Made by a program: the position numbers and the translations under genes. 11,281 nt of DNA from JBAXEO01 sp964541375 (lineage in GTDB: Bacteria > Actinomycetota > Coriobacteriia > Anaerosomatales > JAAXUF01), in the NCBI GenBank assembly GCA_964541375.1, contig CAZIPT010000074.1, positions 1-11,281 of the forward strand, in the 5' to 3' direction. Positions within the stretch are counted from its first letter, which is position 1; each line of letters opens with the position of its first letter. Shown here piece by piece: positions 5,220 through 11,281 of this stretch. Under the pieces are notes generated by a model, which was given only the letters and a program-made list of their open reading frames with translations, was not told where the DNA came from and searched no databases.

Positions 5220-7793
5220 ATGCGGGTCGAGGACAGGGACATTCGCACACTCGAAGGTCTCACCGCGCAGGAGGCGGCGCGACGGCTTGAGAGCGAGGGG
5301 CCCAATGAGTTGCCGGGCGCCAAGCCGCGAACGTGGCTGGCGATCGCGCTTGATGTTGTCAGAGAGCCGATGCTGCTTCTGCTCGTGGCGGCCGGTTCCG
5401 TCAACTTCATCCTCGGCGAGCCGCGCGACGGGATGATCCTGCTGTCATTCGTCGTGGTCGTCATGGCGATTACCTTCTACCAGGAGCGCAAGACCGAGCG
5501 TGCGCTTGAGGCCTTGCGCGATCTCTCAAGTCCGCGCGCGCTGGTCGTGCGTGACTCGGCCCAACTGCGCATTGCAGGCCGAGACGTTGTGAGAGGTGAC
5601 ACCGTCTTGCTCGCCGAGGGAGACCGTGTTCCGGCGGACGGCGTGCTGCTCGAGTCCAGCAACCTCTCAGTTGACGAGTCGCTGCTCACTGGTGAGTCTG
5701 TGCCGGTCAGGAAGTCCTCGTGCGGAGACAGTTTCGAGATGGGGGCGCCGGGCGGAGACGGCACTGCGTTCGTCTTTTCGGGGACGCTTGTGGTCAAGGG
5801 GCAAGCGGTCTGCCTGGTGCGCGGCACCGGCGGCGCCACCGAACTCGGCAAGATCGGGACCGCGCTTTCGTCACTGAAGCCCGAGCGGACGCGCCTCCAG
5901 CGCGAGGTGGACCGGTTTGGCCGAAACGTGCTCTTCATCGGAATGGCGCTCTGCGTGGTGGTCGTTGTCGTCTACGGGCTTACGCGCCACGACTGGCTGC
6001 GCGGCACTCTGGCGGGCATAACTCTGGCCATGGCGATGCTGCCAGAAGAGTTGCCGCTGGTTCTCACGGTGTTCCTTGCTCTCGGCGCCTGGCGGCTCTC
6101 TCAGCGCCACGTGCTCGTCCGACGGATGCCGGCGGTCGAAACGCTCGGCTCATGCACCGTACTCTGCGTGGACAAGACCGGCACCCTGACCCAGAACCGC
6201 ATGACCGCGCGCGATCTCATGGTCGGCGACACATCACACGAGATCACGGACGAACCGCTCGCCGAGGAGTTCCACGAGATCGTCGAATACGCCGTGCTCG
6301 CAAGCCCGGTCGATCCCTTCGACCCGATGGACACCGCGTTCAAGGAGCTTGGCCTTCGGTATCTGGCGGACACCGAGCATCTCCATGTCGACTGGGTCCT
6401 CGTTCGCGAATACCCGCTGTCCGAGCACTTGCTCGCTCTGAGCCACGTGTGGCGTTCCCCCGACGGGAGCGAGTTCGTGATCGCGGCGAAGGGAGCTCCC
6501 GAGGCGATCGCCGACCTTTGCCATTTCAGCGTCGAGCAATGCGCCGAATTGGATGCCCGCGTCGGCACGATGGCCGACCGAGGCCGCCGAGGCCTGGGCG
6601 TCGCTCATGCCACGTTTCCCGGCTCGGACGGCCTCCCGGCGGAGCAACACGACTTCGACTTCTCGTTCATCGGACTCATCGGGTTGCAGGATCCCATTCG
6701 CCCAGCCGTGCCGGCCGCGCTTAGTGAGGCGTACGCCGCCGGAATTCGAGTGGTCATGATCACCGGCGACTACCCTGGCACCGCGACCAGCATCGCGCGC
6801 GAAATCGGCCTCCGACCGGCCGACGCATACATCACAGGCCCGGAACTGGCCGAGATGACCGACGAGCAGCTCGCCGGTCGCGTCGGTGAGGTGTGCATCT
6901 TCGCGCGCATGGTTCCGGAGCAGAAACTTCGCATCGTGCGGGCGCTTAAAGCGCGCGGCGAAGTAGTGGCGATGACTGGCGACGGCGTCAACGATGCGCC
7001 TGCTCTCAAGGCCGCCGACATCGGCATTGCCATGGGACAACGCGGAACCGACGTCGCGCGTGAAGCCGCGTCGATCGTGTTGACCGACGACGACTTCTCT
7101 TCAATCGTGGGCGCGGTCCGCCAGGGTCGGCGGGCCTATGACAACCTGCGAAAGGCGATGGCGTACCTGATCGCCGTCCACGTCCCGATCCTGGGAATGT
7201 CGCTCATACCTGTGCTCGCGGGCAAAGGGTGGCCGCTCGTCCTGCTGCCGATGCACATCGCCTTCCTCGAGTTGATCATCGATCCGGCCTGCTCGATCGT
7301 GTTCGAAGCCGAGAATGAGGAGCCGGGAATCATGGAACGCCCCCCTCGGCCAGTGGACGAGGCGCTGTTCACCCGTCGAGTGCTCTCAGTGAGCCTTCTC
7401 CAGGGCGCGGCGGTACTTGGAGCAGCCTTCGCCGTCTACTACTCAGGGTTGTCGGCCGGATATGCCGAGACCGACATCCGTGCTCTGACGTTCGCGACCT
7501 TGGTGATCGGCAACCTGGGCCTGATACTCGTGAACCGCTCGTGGACCCAGACAGCCGTCGCGGGACTGCTGAAAGACCGCAACCCGGCGTTGGGCTGGGT
7601 GATAGGTGCGGCACTGCTCTTCCTCGGCCTGCTGCTCGTCGTGCCGGTCGCCCGGGAGCTGTTCCAGTTCGCGCCGATGCACGCGACGGACATCGTTTGG
7701 GTGCTCATCGCAGGGGTGGCGAGCGTGCTGTGGTTCGAACTCTACAAGTTCATCCGTTCGATGATTACCGGGCTGAGGAACGCGGACGGGTGA
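5220..7793 (+). CDS. Cation-translocating P-type ATPase (P2 type, Ca2+/divalent-cation-pump-like)
   Basis: This is an 857-residue membrane pump that couples ATP hydrolysis to cation export. An N-terminal cation-ATPase domain (LTAQEAARRLESEGPNELP) is followed by M1-M2 (about 45-88), actuator TGES (157-160) and M3-M4 with PEELP (275-279). Phosphorylation motif DKTGT has Asp318; then nucleotide-binding KGAPE (424-428), DPIRP (491-495), TGD (515-517), hinge TGDGVND (586-592), and M5-M10 (about 645-846). All catalytic motifs are intact. No N-terminal metal-binding domain or CPC motif is present, which excludes P1B heavy-metal pumps. By SERCA alignment the M4 Glu (E276) and M6 Asp (D688) are kept, but M5 has His654 at the Asn position and Ile657 at the second-site Glu, and M6 has Glu684 for Asn; one ion site is suggested. 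Start 5220 has GGAGGAGG just upstream. Ca2+ or Mn2+ is most likely. Confidence 0.93.
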   Translation: MRVEDRDIRTLEGLTAQEAARRLESEGPNELPGAKPRTWLAIALDVVREPMLLLLVAAGSVNFILGEPRDGMILLSFVVVVMAITFYQERKTERALEALRDLSSPRALVVRDSAQLRIAGRDVVRGDTVLLAEGDRVPADGVLLESSNLSVDESLLTGESVPVRKSSCGDSFEMGAPGGDGTAFVFSGTLVVKGQAVCLVRGTGGATELGKIGTALSSLKPERTRLQREVDRFGRNVLFIGMALCVVVVVVYGLTRHDWLRGTLAGITLAMAMLPEELPLVLTVFLALGAWRLSQRHVLVRRMPAVETLGSCTVLCVDKTGTLTQNRMTARDLMVGDTSHEITDEPLAEEFHEIVEYAVLASPVDPFDPMDTAFKELGLRYLADTEHLHVDWVLVREYPLSEHLLALSHVWRSPDGSEFVIAAKGAPEAIADLCHFSVEQCAELDARVGTMADRGRRGLGVAHATFPGSDGLPAEQHDFDFSFIGLIGLQDPIRPAVPAALSEAYAAGIRVVMITGDYPGTATSIAREIGLRPADAYITGPELAEMTDEQLAGRVGEVCIFARMVPEQKLRIVRALKARGEVVAMTGDGVNDAPALKAADIGIAMGQRGTDVAREAASIVLTDDDFSSIVGAVRQGRRAYDNLRKAMAYLIAVHVPILGMSLIPVLAGKGWPLVLLPMHIAFLELIIDPACSIVFEAENEEPGIMERPPRPVDEALFTRRVLSVSLLQGAAVLGAAFAVYYSGLSAGYAETDIRALTFATLVIGNLGLILVNRSWTQTAVAGLLKDRNPALGWVIGAALLFLGLLLVVPVARELFQFAPMHATDIVWVLIAGVASVLWFELYKFIRSMITGLRNADG

Positions 7794-7808
7794 GTTCGCG
7801 AGCGGTCG

Positions 7809-7934
7809 CTACTTGCCGAGCGCCGCGAAAATGAACAGGGCGATAGCACAGCTGCCCATGAGCACCGTCACGATCCAGCCCCAGAGAGCCGCGCGGCGTT
7901 GAGCACATGGGTGCCCGGCAGGTAGTCGACGCTG
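7809..7934 (-). pseudogene. Possible remnant of a small membrane protein
   Basis: Reading the minus strand from 7934 to a TAG at 7809-7811 gives 41 codons ending ALWGWIVTVLMGSCAIALF plus IFAALGK, a convincing single membrane helix with a C-terminal Lys. There is no plausible start codon or ribosome site in this frame. The adjacent frame carries YLPGTHVLN just before the helix, as if a one-base shift had split a short protein. It may be a decayed gene or simply chance hydrophobic coding, which is common in GC-rich DNA. Confidence 0.22.
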
Positions 7935-8018
7935 CTACCAGGGTACGTATGCTAGGGGATGTCTCGGTGTCTAGGGAGTCCGCCGTTCTGCTGGAGTCAC
8001 ACCAAGTGACTACCTGCC
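7917..8018. repeat. 11-bp perfect inverted repeat flanking an 80-bp segment
   Basis: GGCAGGTAGTC (7917-7927) and its exact reverse complement GACTACCTGCC (8008-8018) bracket 80 bp in the gap between the ATPase and the gene at 8041. Outside the arms GTG/CAC also match if one base is skipped. The right arm overlaps a second inverted repeat, AGTCAC-ACCAA-GTGACT (7995-8011). The enclosed segment holds a candidate promoter and two direct copies of CTAGGG (7952-7957 and 7971-7976), 19 bp apart. Confidence 0.55.
7926..7953 (+). promoter_or_regulatory. Candidate promoter for the gene at 8041
   Basis: TCGACG (7926-7931, four of six matches to TTGACA), a 16-bp spacer, and TATGCT (7948-7953, four of six to TATAAT) point toward the gene at 8041 and would give a leader of about 80 nt. 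The -35 overlaps the left arm of the inverted repeat by two bases. Confidence 0.25.
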
Positions 8019-8040
8019 CTCACAGCGATAGGAGCCGTCG

Positions 8041-8460
8041 ATGAGCCTGTTCCACCATGACCACGAGGTTGAGCCCGCCGAGTTCATGGGTCTCGTTCTG
8101 GACGCCGACGGTGTGCACACGCCGTCAGGCCTGATGCCACTTGCCGAGATAACCCGCGCGGAGTTTCTGCGCACCCTGGTGAGCGACGGCTACGGGCCCG
8201 AGGAGACCTCAGATGCCGCCGTGGTCGGCGGTGCAGTCGTCGGCGGGGCAGTGTTCGGGGTCGCGGGCGCCGTTGTAGGCGGCCTTGCCGGCTCGACCGT
8301 CAAGGAAGAGGGCCAAGAGAAGCTGAAGACCGCTTCTGTCCAGCTCATCTTCGAGACCGCCAGCCTCAACTACGTGATGGACATCTCGCGCGAAGACGAA
8401 GGCGCGGCCTACAAGTTCTCGGAAGCCGTGAAGAAGGCGATGAAGCACCACAAGGCGTAG
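8041..8460 (+). CDS. Hypothetical protein with central glycine zipper
   Basis: This is a 139-residue protein I do not recognise by name. The N-terminus is His-rich (MSLFHHDHE). Residues 16-45 (MGLVLDADGVHTPSGLMPLAEITRAEFLR) look like the opening beta strands of a small PH-like or GRAM-like domain. Residues 59-87 are a glycine zipper: paired or single Gly at 63-64, 68-69, 73, 76, 80-81 and 84 separated by Ala/Val, long enough for a membrane hairpin or tightly packed helices. Residues 97-131 return to strands and a charged C-terminal helix (VQLIFETASLNYVMDIS, then AAYKFSEAVKKAMKHH), the usual ending of PH-like domains. So the zipper appears to sit inside one small domain. The ATG at 8041 has AGGAG at 8030-8034. 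The neighbours do not reveal its role. The domain reading is inference; the coding call is solid. Confidence 0.85.
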   Translation: MSLFHHDHEVEPAEFMGLVLDADGVHTPSGLMPLAEITRAEFLRTLVSDGYGPEETSDAAVVGGAVVGGAVFGVAGAVVGGLAGSTVKEEGQEKLKTASVQLIFETASLNYVMDISREDEGAAYKFSEAVKKAMKHHKA

Positions 8461-8518
8461 TGCACCGGTCTCTTCACATGCCTGCACGTGTGTAGCCGCG
8501 GCACTGGTCGCGTACCAG

Positions 8519-8539
8519 GCCCGCGTTCGAACGCAGGGC
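8519..8539. promoter_or_regulatory. 12-bp palindrome extended by GCCC/GGGC arms
   Basis: GCGTTCGAACGC (8523-8534) is a perfect palindrome, extended by GCCC (8519-8522) and GGGC (8536-8539) with one bulged A. It lies 58 bp after the stop of the 8041 gene and about 100 bp before the PASTA gene. It could be an operator or, as RNA, a GC hairpin ending the upstream gene; no T-run follows. TATCGT at 8546-8551 could be a -10 box. Confidence 0.35.
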
Positions 8540-8571
8540 GGCTGGTATCGTTGCTCGGGTGCCCTTCGTCT

Positions 8572-8611
8572 GGTGATTCTGAGACACTGTGGTCAGCCTG
8601 ACTGAATCACC
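8572..8611 (+). promoter_or_regulatory. Leader stem-loop upstream of PASTA lipoprotein
   Basis: GGTGATTC (8572-8579) pairs perfectly with GAATCACC (8604-8611). Within the loop GTCAG-C-CTGAC (8592-8602) is another perfect inverted repeat. The structure ends 14 bp before the ribosome site AGAGGAG (8626-8632), so it could act as an mRNA leader element or as paired operator sites. Confidence 0.4.
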
Positions 8612-8638
8612 CTGGTCCAAGCGGAAGAGGAGAGTCCG

Positions 8639-9757
8639 ATGAGACGCTGGAAAGTCGCCGCGCTCGTGCTGGTGTTGGCGCTGATTCTGGCGGCGGCTGC
8701 CGCCGGATGCGCACGCTCGAAGAAGGTGCCAAACGTCGTCGGAATGCCCTACGACCAGGCGGTCAAGACACTGCAGGATGAGGGCTTCAAGCTCGGTGAA
8801 ACCAAGTACGGGTTCTCCAACAACGCCACTGCGGGCATCGTCGCCAGGCAGTCGCCGACGGCGGGCAACGAAATCGAGCGCAACGGCGTGGTGGTTCTGA
8901 CCGTGGTCCAGCCGCTCGGCTCGGTGACGACTCCCAACGTAGTCGGTCAGACCCGGGAGCAGGCCGAGAGCTCTCTCGCGACGCTCTCGCTCCAGCCCGA
9001 GGTGAGCGAGGACTACAGCACGCAGGTACCCGCGGGTATCGTGATCGTGCAGGCGCCTTTGGCAGGAGTGCCTATCAACCCGGGCGACACCGTAGGGTTG
9101 GTCGTCTCGAAGGGCCCCGCTCCCGCCCAGGCTGTAGTTCCCGCCATCAACGGCAAGAAGCAGGCCGACGCCGAGGCGGCCCTCAAGGCCGTTGGGTTGG
9201 TGCCGGCACCCTATCAGGCCTACAACGACAAGGTCGCGAAGGGCATCGTCGCTGACCAGAACCCGGTGAGCGGCGCTTCCATGGCCCCCGGCTCCAAGGT
9301 GACGTTCGTGGTTTCTCTCGGCCCACCCGCACCGACGACGGTCAGCGTCCCCAACGTCGTGGGCAAGAGCCAGGCCGAGGCCGAGACCGCCCTCAAGAAC
9401 GCGGGTTTCGTCCCGAATGCGGTCTTCAACGTCAACCCGACCGTCGCCAAGGGCCTCGTCGCTGGCCAGAGCCCGGCAGCCGGATCCAAGAGCGCGCCCG
9501 GCGCCACGATCGGCATCTTGGTTTCGCTGGGGGCCGACACCTCGGTGACAGTCCCCAACATCGTTGGCAAGACCGCCGAGGAGGCCAAGACGGCAATCAC
9601 CGCAGCGGGTTTGGTGCCTCAGGTAGCCGAGCAGCCCGATGCCGAAGTGCCTGCAGGCACGGTAATCAGCCAAGGGCCGCAAGCCGGAGTGAAGGCTGAA
9701 GCCGGAACGACGGTGCTCTACACGGTGTCGACCGGCACCCCCAAAGAGCCCAAGTAG
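8639..9757 (+). CDS. Lipoprotein with five PASTA repeats
   Basis: This is a 372-residue secreted, lipid-anchored protein. The signal peptide has MRRWK then a hydrophobic core (7-20) and a lipobox ending AAGC, with Cys24 as the lipidated residue. Five PASTA domains follow at about 30-90, 98-157, 166-227, 237-298 and 304-364. They open with VPNVVGM, TPNVVGQ, VPAINGK, VPNVVGK and VPNIVGK and carry the usual G.V..Q.P..G core. PASTA domains bind muropeptides or beta-lactams in PknB-type kinases and class A/B penicillin-binding proteins; here no kinase, transpeptidase or other catalytic domain is attached, so the protein may sense or tether to cell wall. The repeats are similar at the DNA level, especially the third to fifth, suggesting duplication. 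The start at 8639 has AGAGGAG at 6-nt spacing. It is a single-gene unit by appearance, convergent with the GGDEF gene. Confidence 0.93.
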   Translation: MRRWKVAALVLVLALILAAAAAGCARSKKVPNVVGMPYDQAVKTLQDEGFKLGETKYGFSNNATAGIVARQSPTAGNEIERNGVVVLTVVQPLGSVTTPNVVGQTREQAESSLATLSLQPEVSEDYSTQVPAGIVIVQAPLAGVPINPGDTVGLVVSKGPAPAQAVVPAINGKKQADAEAALKAVGLVPAPYQAYNDKVAKGIVADQNPVSGASMAPGSKVTFVVSLGPPAPTTVSVPNVVGKSQAEAETALKNAGFVPNAVFNVNPTVAKGLVAGQSPAAGSKSAPGATIGILVSLGADTSVTVPNIVGKTAEEAKTAITAAGLVPQVAEQPDAEVPAGTVISQGPQAGVKAEAGTTVLYTVSTGTPKEPK

Positions 9758-9765
9758 CGTTGGCT

Positions 9766-9804
9766 GCCTGAAGCAGGCGGTCAAGCACACCATAGGACGT
9801 ATGG
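9766..9804. terminator. Two small hairpins between convergent genes
   Basis: GCCTG-AAG-CAGGC (9766-9778) starts eight bases after the PASTA stop, and CCATA-GGACG-TATGG (9790-9804) follows. Neither has a T-run, so they are at best weak terminators for the PASTA gene and the convergent GGDEF gene ending at 9854. Confidence 0.3.
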
Positions 9805-9853
9805 CGGGAACCCTCAGCGGGGGGCGCCACCGCACGCTGGAGGCCGCACCTCT

Positions 9854-10861
9854 TTAGGGTGTTGCCTCCGGGTCGGCGTCGCTGGTCTGGGAGTGAGAAC
9901 GGGAGTTCTTTTCGGCGTACATCGCGTGGTCGGCCGCCGTAAGGACCTGCTCGAACTCACATCCCTCGGCCACTTGCGCGATCCCGACGCTCAAGTCCAG
10001 ATCGACGTCCAGTGTCTTCTGGAGGGACTGGACCCGTCTTCGCATGCGCTGGCCGACAATGCGGGCGCCGTTCTCATCAGTGCCTTCGAGCAGCGCCGCG
10101 AATTCGTCTCCGCCCACACGAGCGACAACATCCTCGACGCGCACCTCGACCGCGATCTCGTCTGCTACGGCATGGAGCACGACGTCACCGAACGCGTGCC
10201 CACGGGTGTCGTTGCAGGACTTGAAGTGATCGACGTCCATGAACAGCAGCGCCGAGGGAGTTCCGCGGCCGGCCCGCGCGATGCTGCGAACGAGGGCATT
10301 CTCGAAGGAGCGCCGATTAGGAAGACCCGTGAGTGGGTCGTGAGTCGCGAAGAACTCCTGCTGCTTTTGCTCTGCCCGCAGTCGCTTCTCGAGCTCTTTG
10401 CGCGACTTGACCTCGGCCTCGAGGCGCTCGCAGGTGGCCTGCAGTTCGAACGCTTGTGATCTCAGTCTCGTGCGAAGCTGGTAGAGCTCAACGTGGTTGC
10501 GCGTTCGAGCAAGCAGCTCCTGACGCTTGAACGGCTTGTAGATGTAATCGACTGCACCCATGTTCAGGCCCTGCACGATGAGCTCCACTTCGCGCGAGGC
10601 GCTCACGAAGATGACCGGAATCTCCTTGGTGGACTCATCGGCCTGCAGGCGCCTGAGGACTTCGAATCCGTCGATGCCGCCCATCTGGATGTCGAGCAGA
10701 ATCAGCTCGGGCGGGTCATTCGCGACGGCATCCAAAGCCATCTCACCGCTCTCGGCGGCCTGCACGCAGAAGCCGTCTGCCGTGAGCGTGCGGGTTATGA
10801 GGCGCAGAGTATCTGCCGTGTCGTCTACGGCGAGAATCACACCTTTACCGCGAGCGTCCAT
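9854..10861 (-). CDS. Response regulator with GGDEF domain (diguanylate cyclase)
   Basis: This is a 335-residue two-component output protein expected to make cyclic di-GMP from two GTP when phosphorylated. The receiver domain covers about 7-122: acidic pair Asp13/Asp14, phospho-acceptor Asp57 (LILLDIQM), Ser87 and Lys109 (YKPF). A charged helical, probably coiled-coil linker spans about 125-170. The GGDEF domain starts at HDPLTGLPNRR (174-184), has FMDVDHFKSCND, and the active-site RVGGDEF (GGDEF at 250-254). An RxxD product-inhibition site (R241-D244) precedes it at the normal spacing, so feedback inhibition is likely. Architecture resembles WspR. No EAL or HD-GYP domain and no membrane segment are present, and no histidine kinase is nearby, so it is an orphan regulator here. 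The start at 10861 has GGAG five bases upstream; the open frame to 10921 adds residues before the receiver domain without support. Confidence 0.94.
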   Translation of the reverse strand: MDARGKGVILAVDDTADTLRLITRTLTADGFCVQAAESGEMALDAVANDPPELILLDIQMGGIDGFEVLRRLQADESTKEIPVIFVSASREVELIVQGLNMGAVDYIYKPFKRQELLARTRNHVELYQLRTRLRSQAFELQATCERLEAEVKSRKELEKRLRAEQKQQEFFATHDPLTGLPNRRSFENALVRSIARAGRGTPSALLFMDVDHFKSCNDTRGHAFGDVVLHAVADEIAVEVRVEDVVARVGGDEFAALLEGTDENGARIVGQRMRRRVQSLQKTLDVDLDLSVGIAQVAEGCEFEQVLTAADHAMYAEKNSRSHSQTSDADPEATP

Positions 10862-10910
10862 ACCGGCTCCGACCCAGAAGAAGTACGCCAGTGAACACGG
10901 CTGCGAAACC

Positions 10911-10916
10911 TGTATA
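10911..10916 (-). promoter_or_regulatory. Possible -10 element of the GGDEF gene
   Basis: The minus strand reads TATACA here (four of six matches to TATAAT), 49 bp upstream of the GGDEF start. There is no good -35 at the usual distance. Just upstream, CTCAGC (10924-10929) and GCTGAG (10950-10955) form an inverted repeat that could be a regulator site. Confidence 0.22.
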
Positions 10917-10981
10917 CCCAATGCTCAGCGTCGAGAGGGGATCGCTGCTGCTGAGGAATGCCCCCGCTTCACCTTGCCCTC

Positions 10982-11014
10982 AAAGCAAGACGACCTCCCT
11001 GTTGGGAGGTCGTC
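10982..11014 (-). terminator. Rho-independent terminator of the tRNA transcript
   Basis: A perfect 11-bp stem (GACGACCTCCC / GGGAGGTCGTC, 10989-11014) with a 4-nt loop. On the minus strand it is followed by TTGCTTT. It lies directly downstream of tRNA-Arg. Confidence 0.85.
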
Positions 11015-11024
11015 GTCTGTGCTG

Positions 11025-11100
11025 TGGTGCGGATGGCAGGACTCGAACCTGCAACCTTCTGATTCGTAGTCAGATACTCTATCCATTGAGCTACATCCGC
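11025..11100 (-). tRNA. tRNA-Arg (anticodon ACG)
   Basis: The minus strand gives a full cloverleaf. The acceptor stem is GCGGATG with CATCCGC. The anticodon arm TCTGA-CTACGAA-TCAGA puts anticodon ACG at 11065-11067; its first base is normally edited to inosine and it reads CGN codons. The T arm is GCAGG-TTCGAGT-CCTGC. The discriminator is A73, and CCA is encoded at 11025-11027. It follows tRNA-Ser and is closed by the hairpin terminator. Confidence 0.97.
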
Positions 11101-11123
11101 GAAGCGCCCCGAAGGGCTTAGGT

Positions 11124-11152
11124 ATCCTGCCACCGTCGTTGTGCGCTGTCAA
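11124..11152 (-). promoter_or_regulatory. Promoter of tRNA-Arg
   Basis: On the minus strand a perfect TTGACA (11147-11152) is followed by a 17-bp spacer and CAGGAT (11124-11129), close to the TAGGAT-type -10 boxes of actinobacteria. Transcription would start near 11117, about 17 nt before the mature tRNA. A second TTGACA at 11180-11185 lacks a good -10. So tRNA-Arg can be expressed apart from tRNA-Ser. Confidence 0.6.
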
Positions 11153-11186
11153 TCTCGCAACTTCGGGTGGCACGAGCGATGTCAAA

Positions 11187-11280
11187 TGGCGGAGAGCGAG
11201 GGATTCGAACCCTCGAAGGGAGCTTTACCCCCTTACTCGCTTAGCAGGCGAGCGCCTTCGACCGACTCGGCCAGCTCTCC
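11187..11280 (-). tRNA. tRNA-Ser (anticodon GCT)
   Basis: On the minus strand the acceptor stem is GGAGAGC with GCTCTCC. The anticodon loop CTGCTAA gives anticodon GCT (11243-11245), reading AGC and AGU. There is a long variable arm (AAGGG against CCCTT), as expected for a class II tRNA, and the T arm is GAGGG-TTCGAAT-CCCTC. The discriminator is G, followed by an encoded CCA at 11187-11189. The gene is complete, with one base to spare at the window edge. Confidence 0.97.
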
Positions 11281-11281
11281 G

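Noticed and set aside
5720..6724. 334-codon open frame on the plus strand inside the ATPase gene
   Set aside because: Arg/Gly/Pro-rich composition typical of an out-of-frame shadow in GC-rich coding DNA; the ATPase frame has every family motif.
8639..9757. Tandem DNA repeat or CRISPR-like array
   Set aside because: The periodicity of about 200 bp comes from diverged PASTA domains within one coding frame.
8474..9835. 453-codon open frame antisense to the PASTA gene
   Set aside because: It is the mirror of the repetitive PASTA coding sequence, with no recognisable domain or ribosome site.
11025..11281. Integration (att) site at the tRNA genes
   Set aside because: No direct repeat of a tRNA 3' end and no integrase gene are seen in the window.

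Overview
The window is GC-rich bacterial DNA, almost all of it coding. It holds nine recognisable protein genes (one cut by the window edge), two tRNA genes, and several short structured intergenic regions. High GC, strong GGAGG-type ribosome sites, a multi-PASTA lipoprotein and an actinobacterial-looking tRNA promoter point to an Actinomycetota-like organism. That placement is an inference and no marker gene here settles it. I see no transposase, integrase, CRISPR array or phage gene.

Layout. Bases 1-1486, minus strand: a short-chain dehydrogenase/reductase (SDR) followed closely by a LolD/MacB-type ABC ATPase that runs off the left edge. Bases 1600-2364, plus: a second, divergent SDR of canonical sequence. 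Bases 2491-3555, minus: an Ntn-hydrolase of the choloylglycine hydrolase / penicillin V acylase family, divergent from a DHA3-type MFS exporter (3691-4914, plus). Bases 4915-5219: a structured leader ending in a strong GC hairpin. Bases 5220-7793, plus: a P2-type cation-pumping ATPase. Bases 7794-8040: a non-coding region with a possible membrane-protein remnant and an 11-bp perfect inverted repeat around a possible promoter. Bases 8041-8460, plus: a small glycine-zipper protein. Bases 8639-9757, plus: a lipoprotein with five PASTA repeats. Bases 9854-10861, minus: a REC-GGDEF diguanylate cyclase. Bases 10989-11280, minus: tRNA-Ser(GCT), tRNA-Arg(ACG) and a Rho-independent terminator.

Functional reading. 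Most genes look like single-gene units; only the SDR/ABC pair is close enough to suggest co-transcription. Two SDRs, a choloylglycine-hydrolase-family enzyme and an MFS exporter side by side could fit modification of an amide-linked or steroid-like small molecule, but the same families occur together by chance. The right half is about membrane and envelope functions (cation pump, glycine-zipper protein, PASTA lipoprotein) and c-di-GMP signalling.

No clearly new multi-gene system is visible. The most interesting leads are the inverted repeat around a possible promoter at 7917-8018, the hairpin leader of the cation ATPase, the unusual ion-site residues of that ATPase, and the glycine zipper that seems to split a small domain in the 8041 gene.
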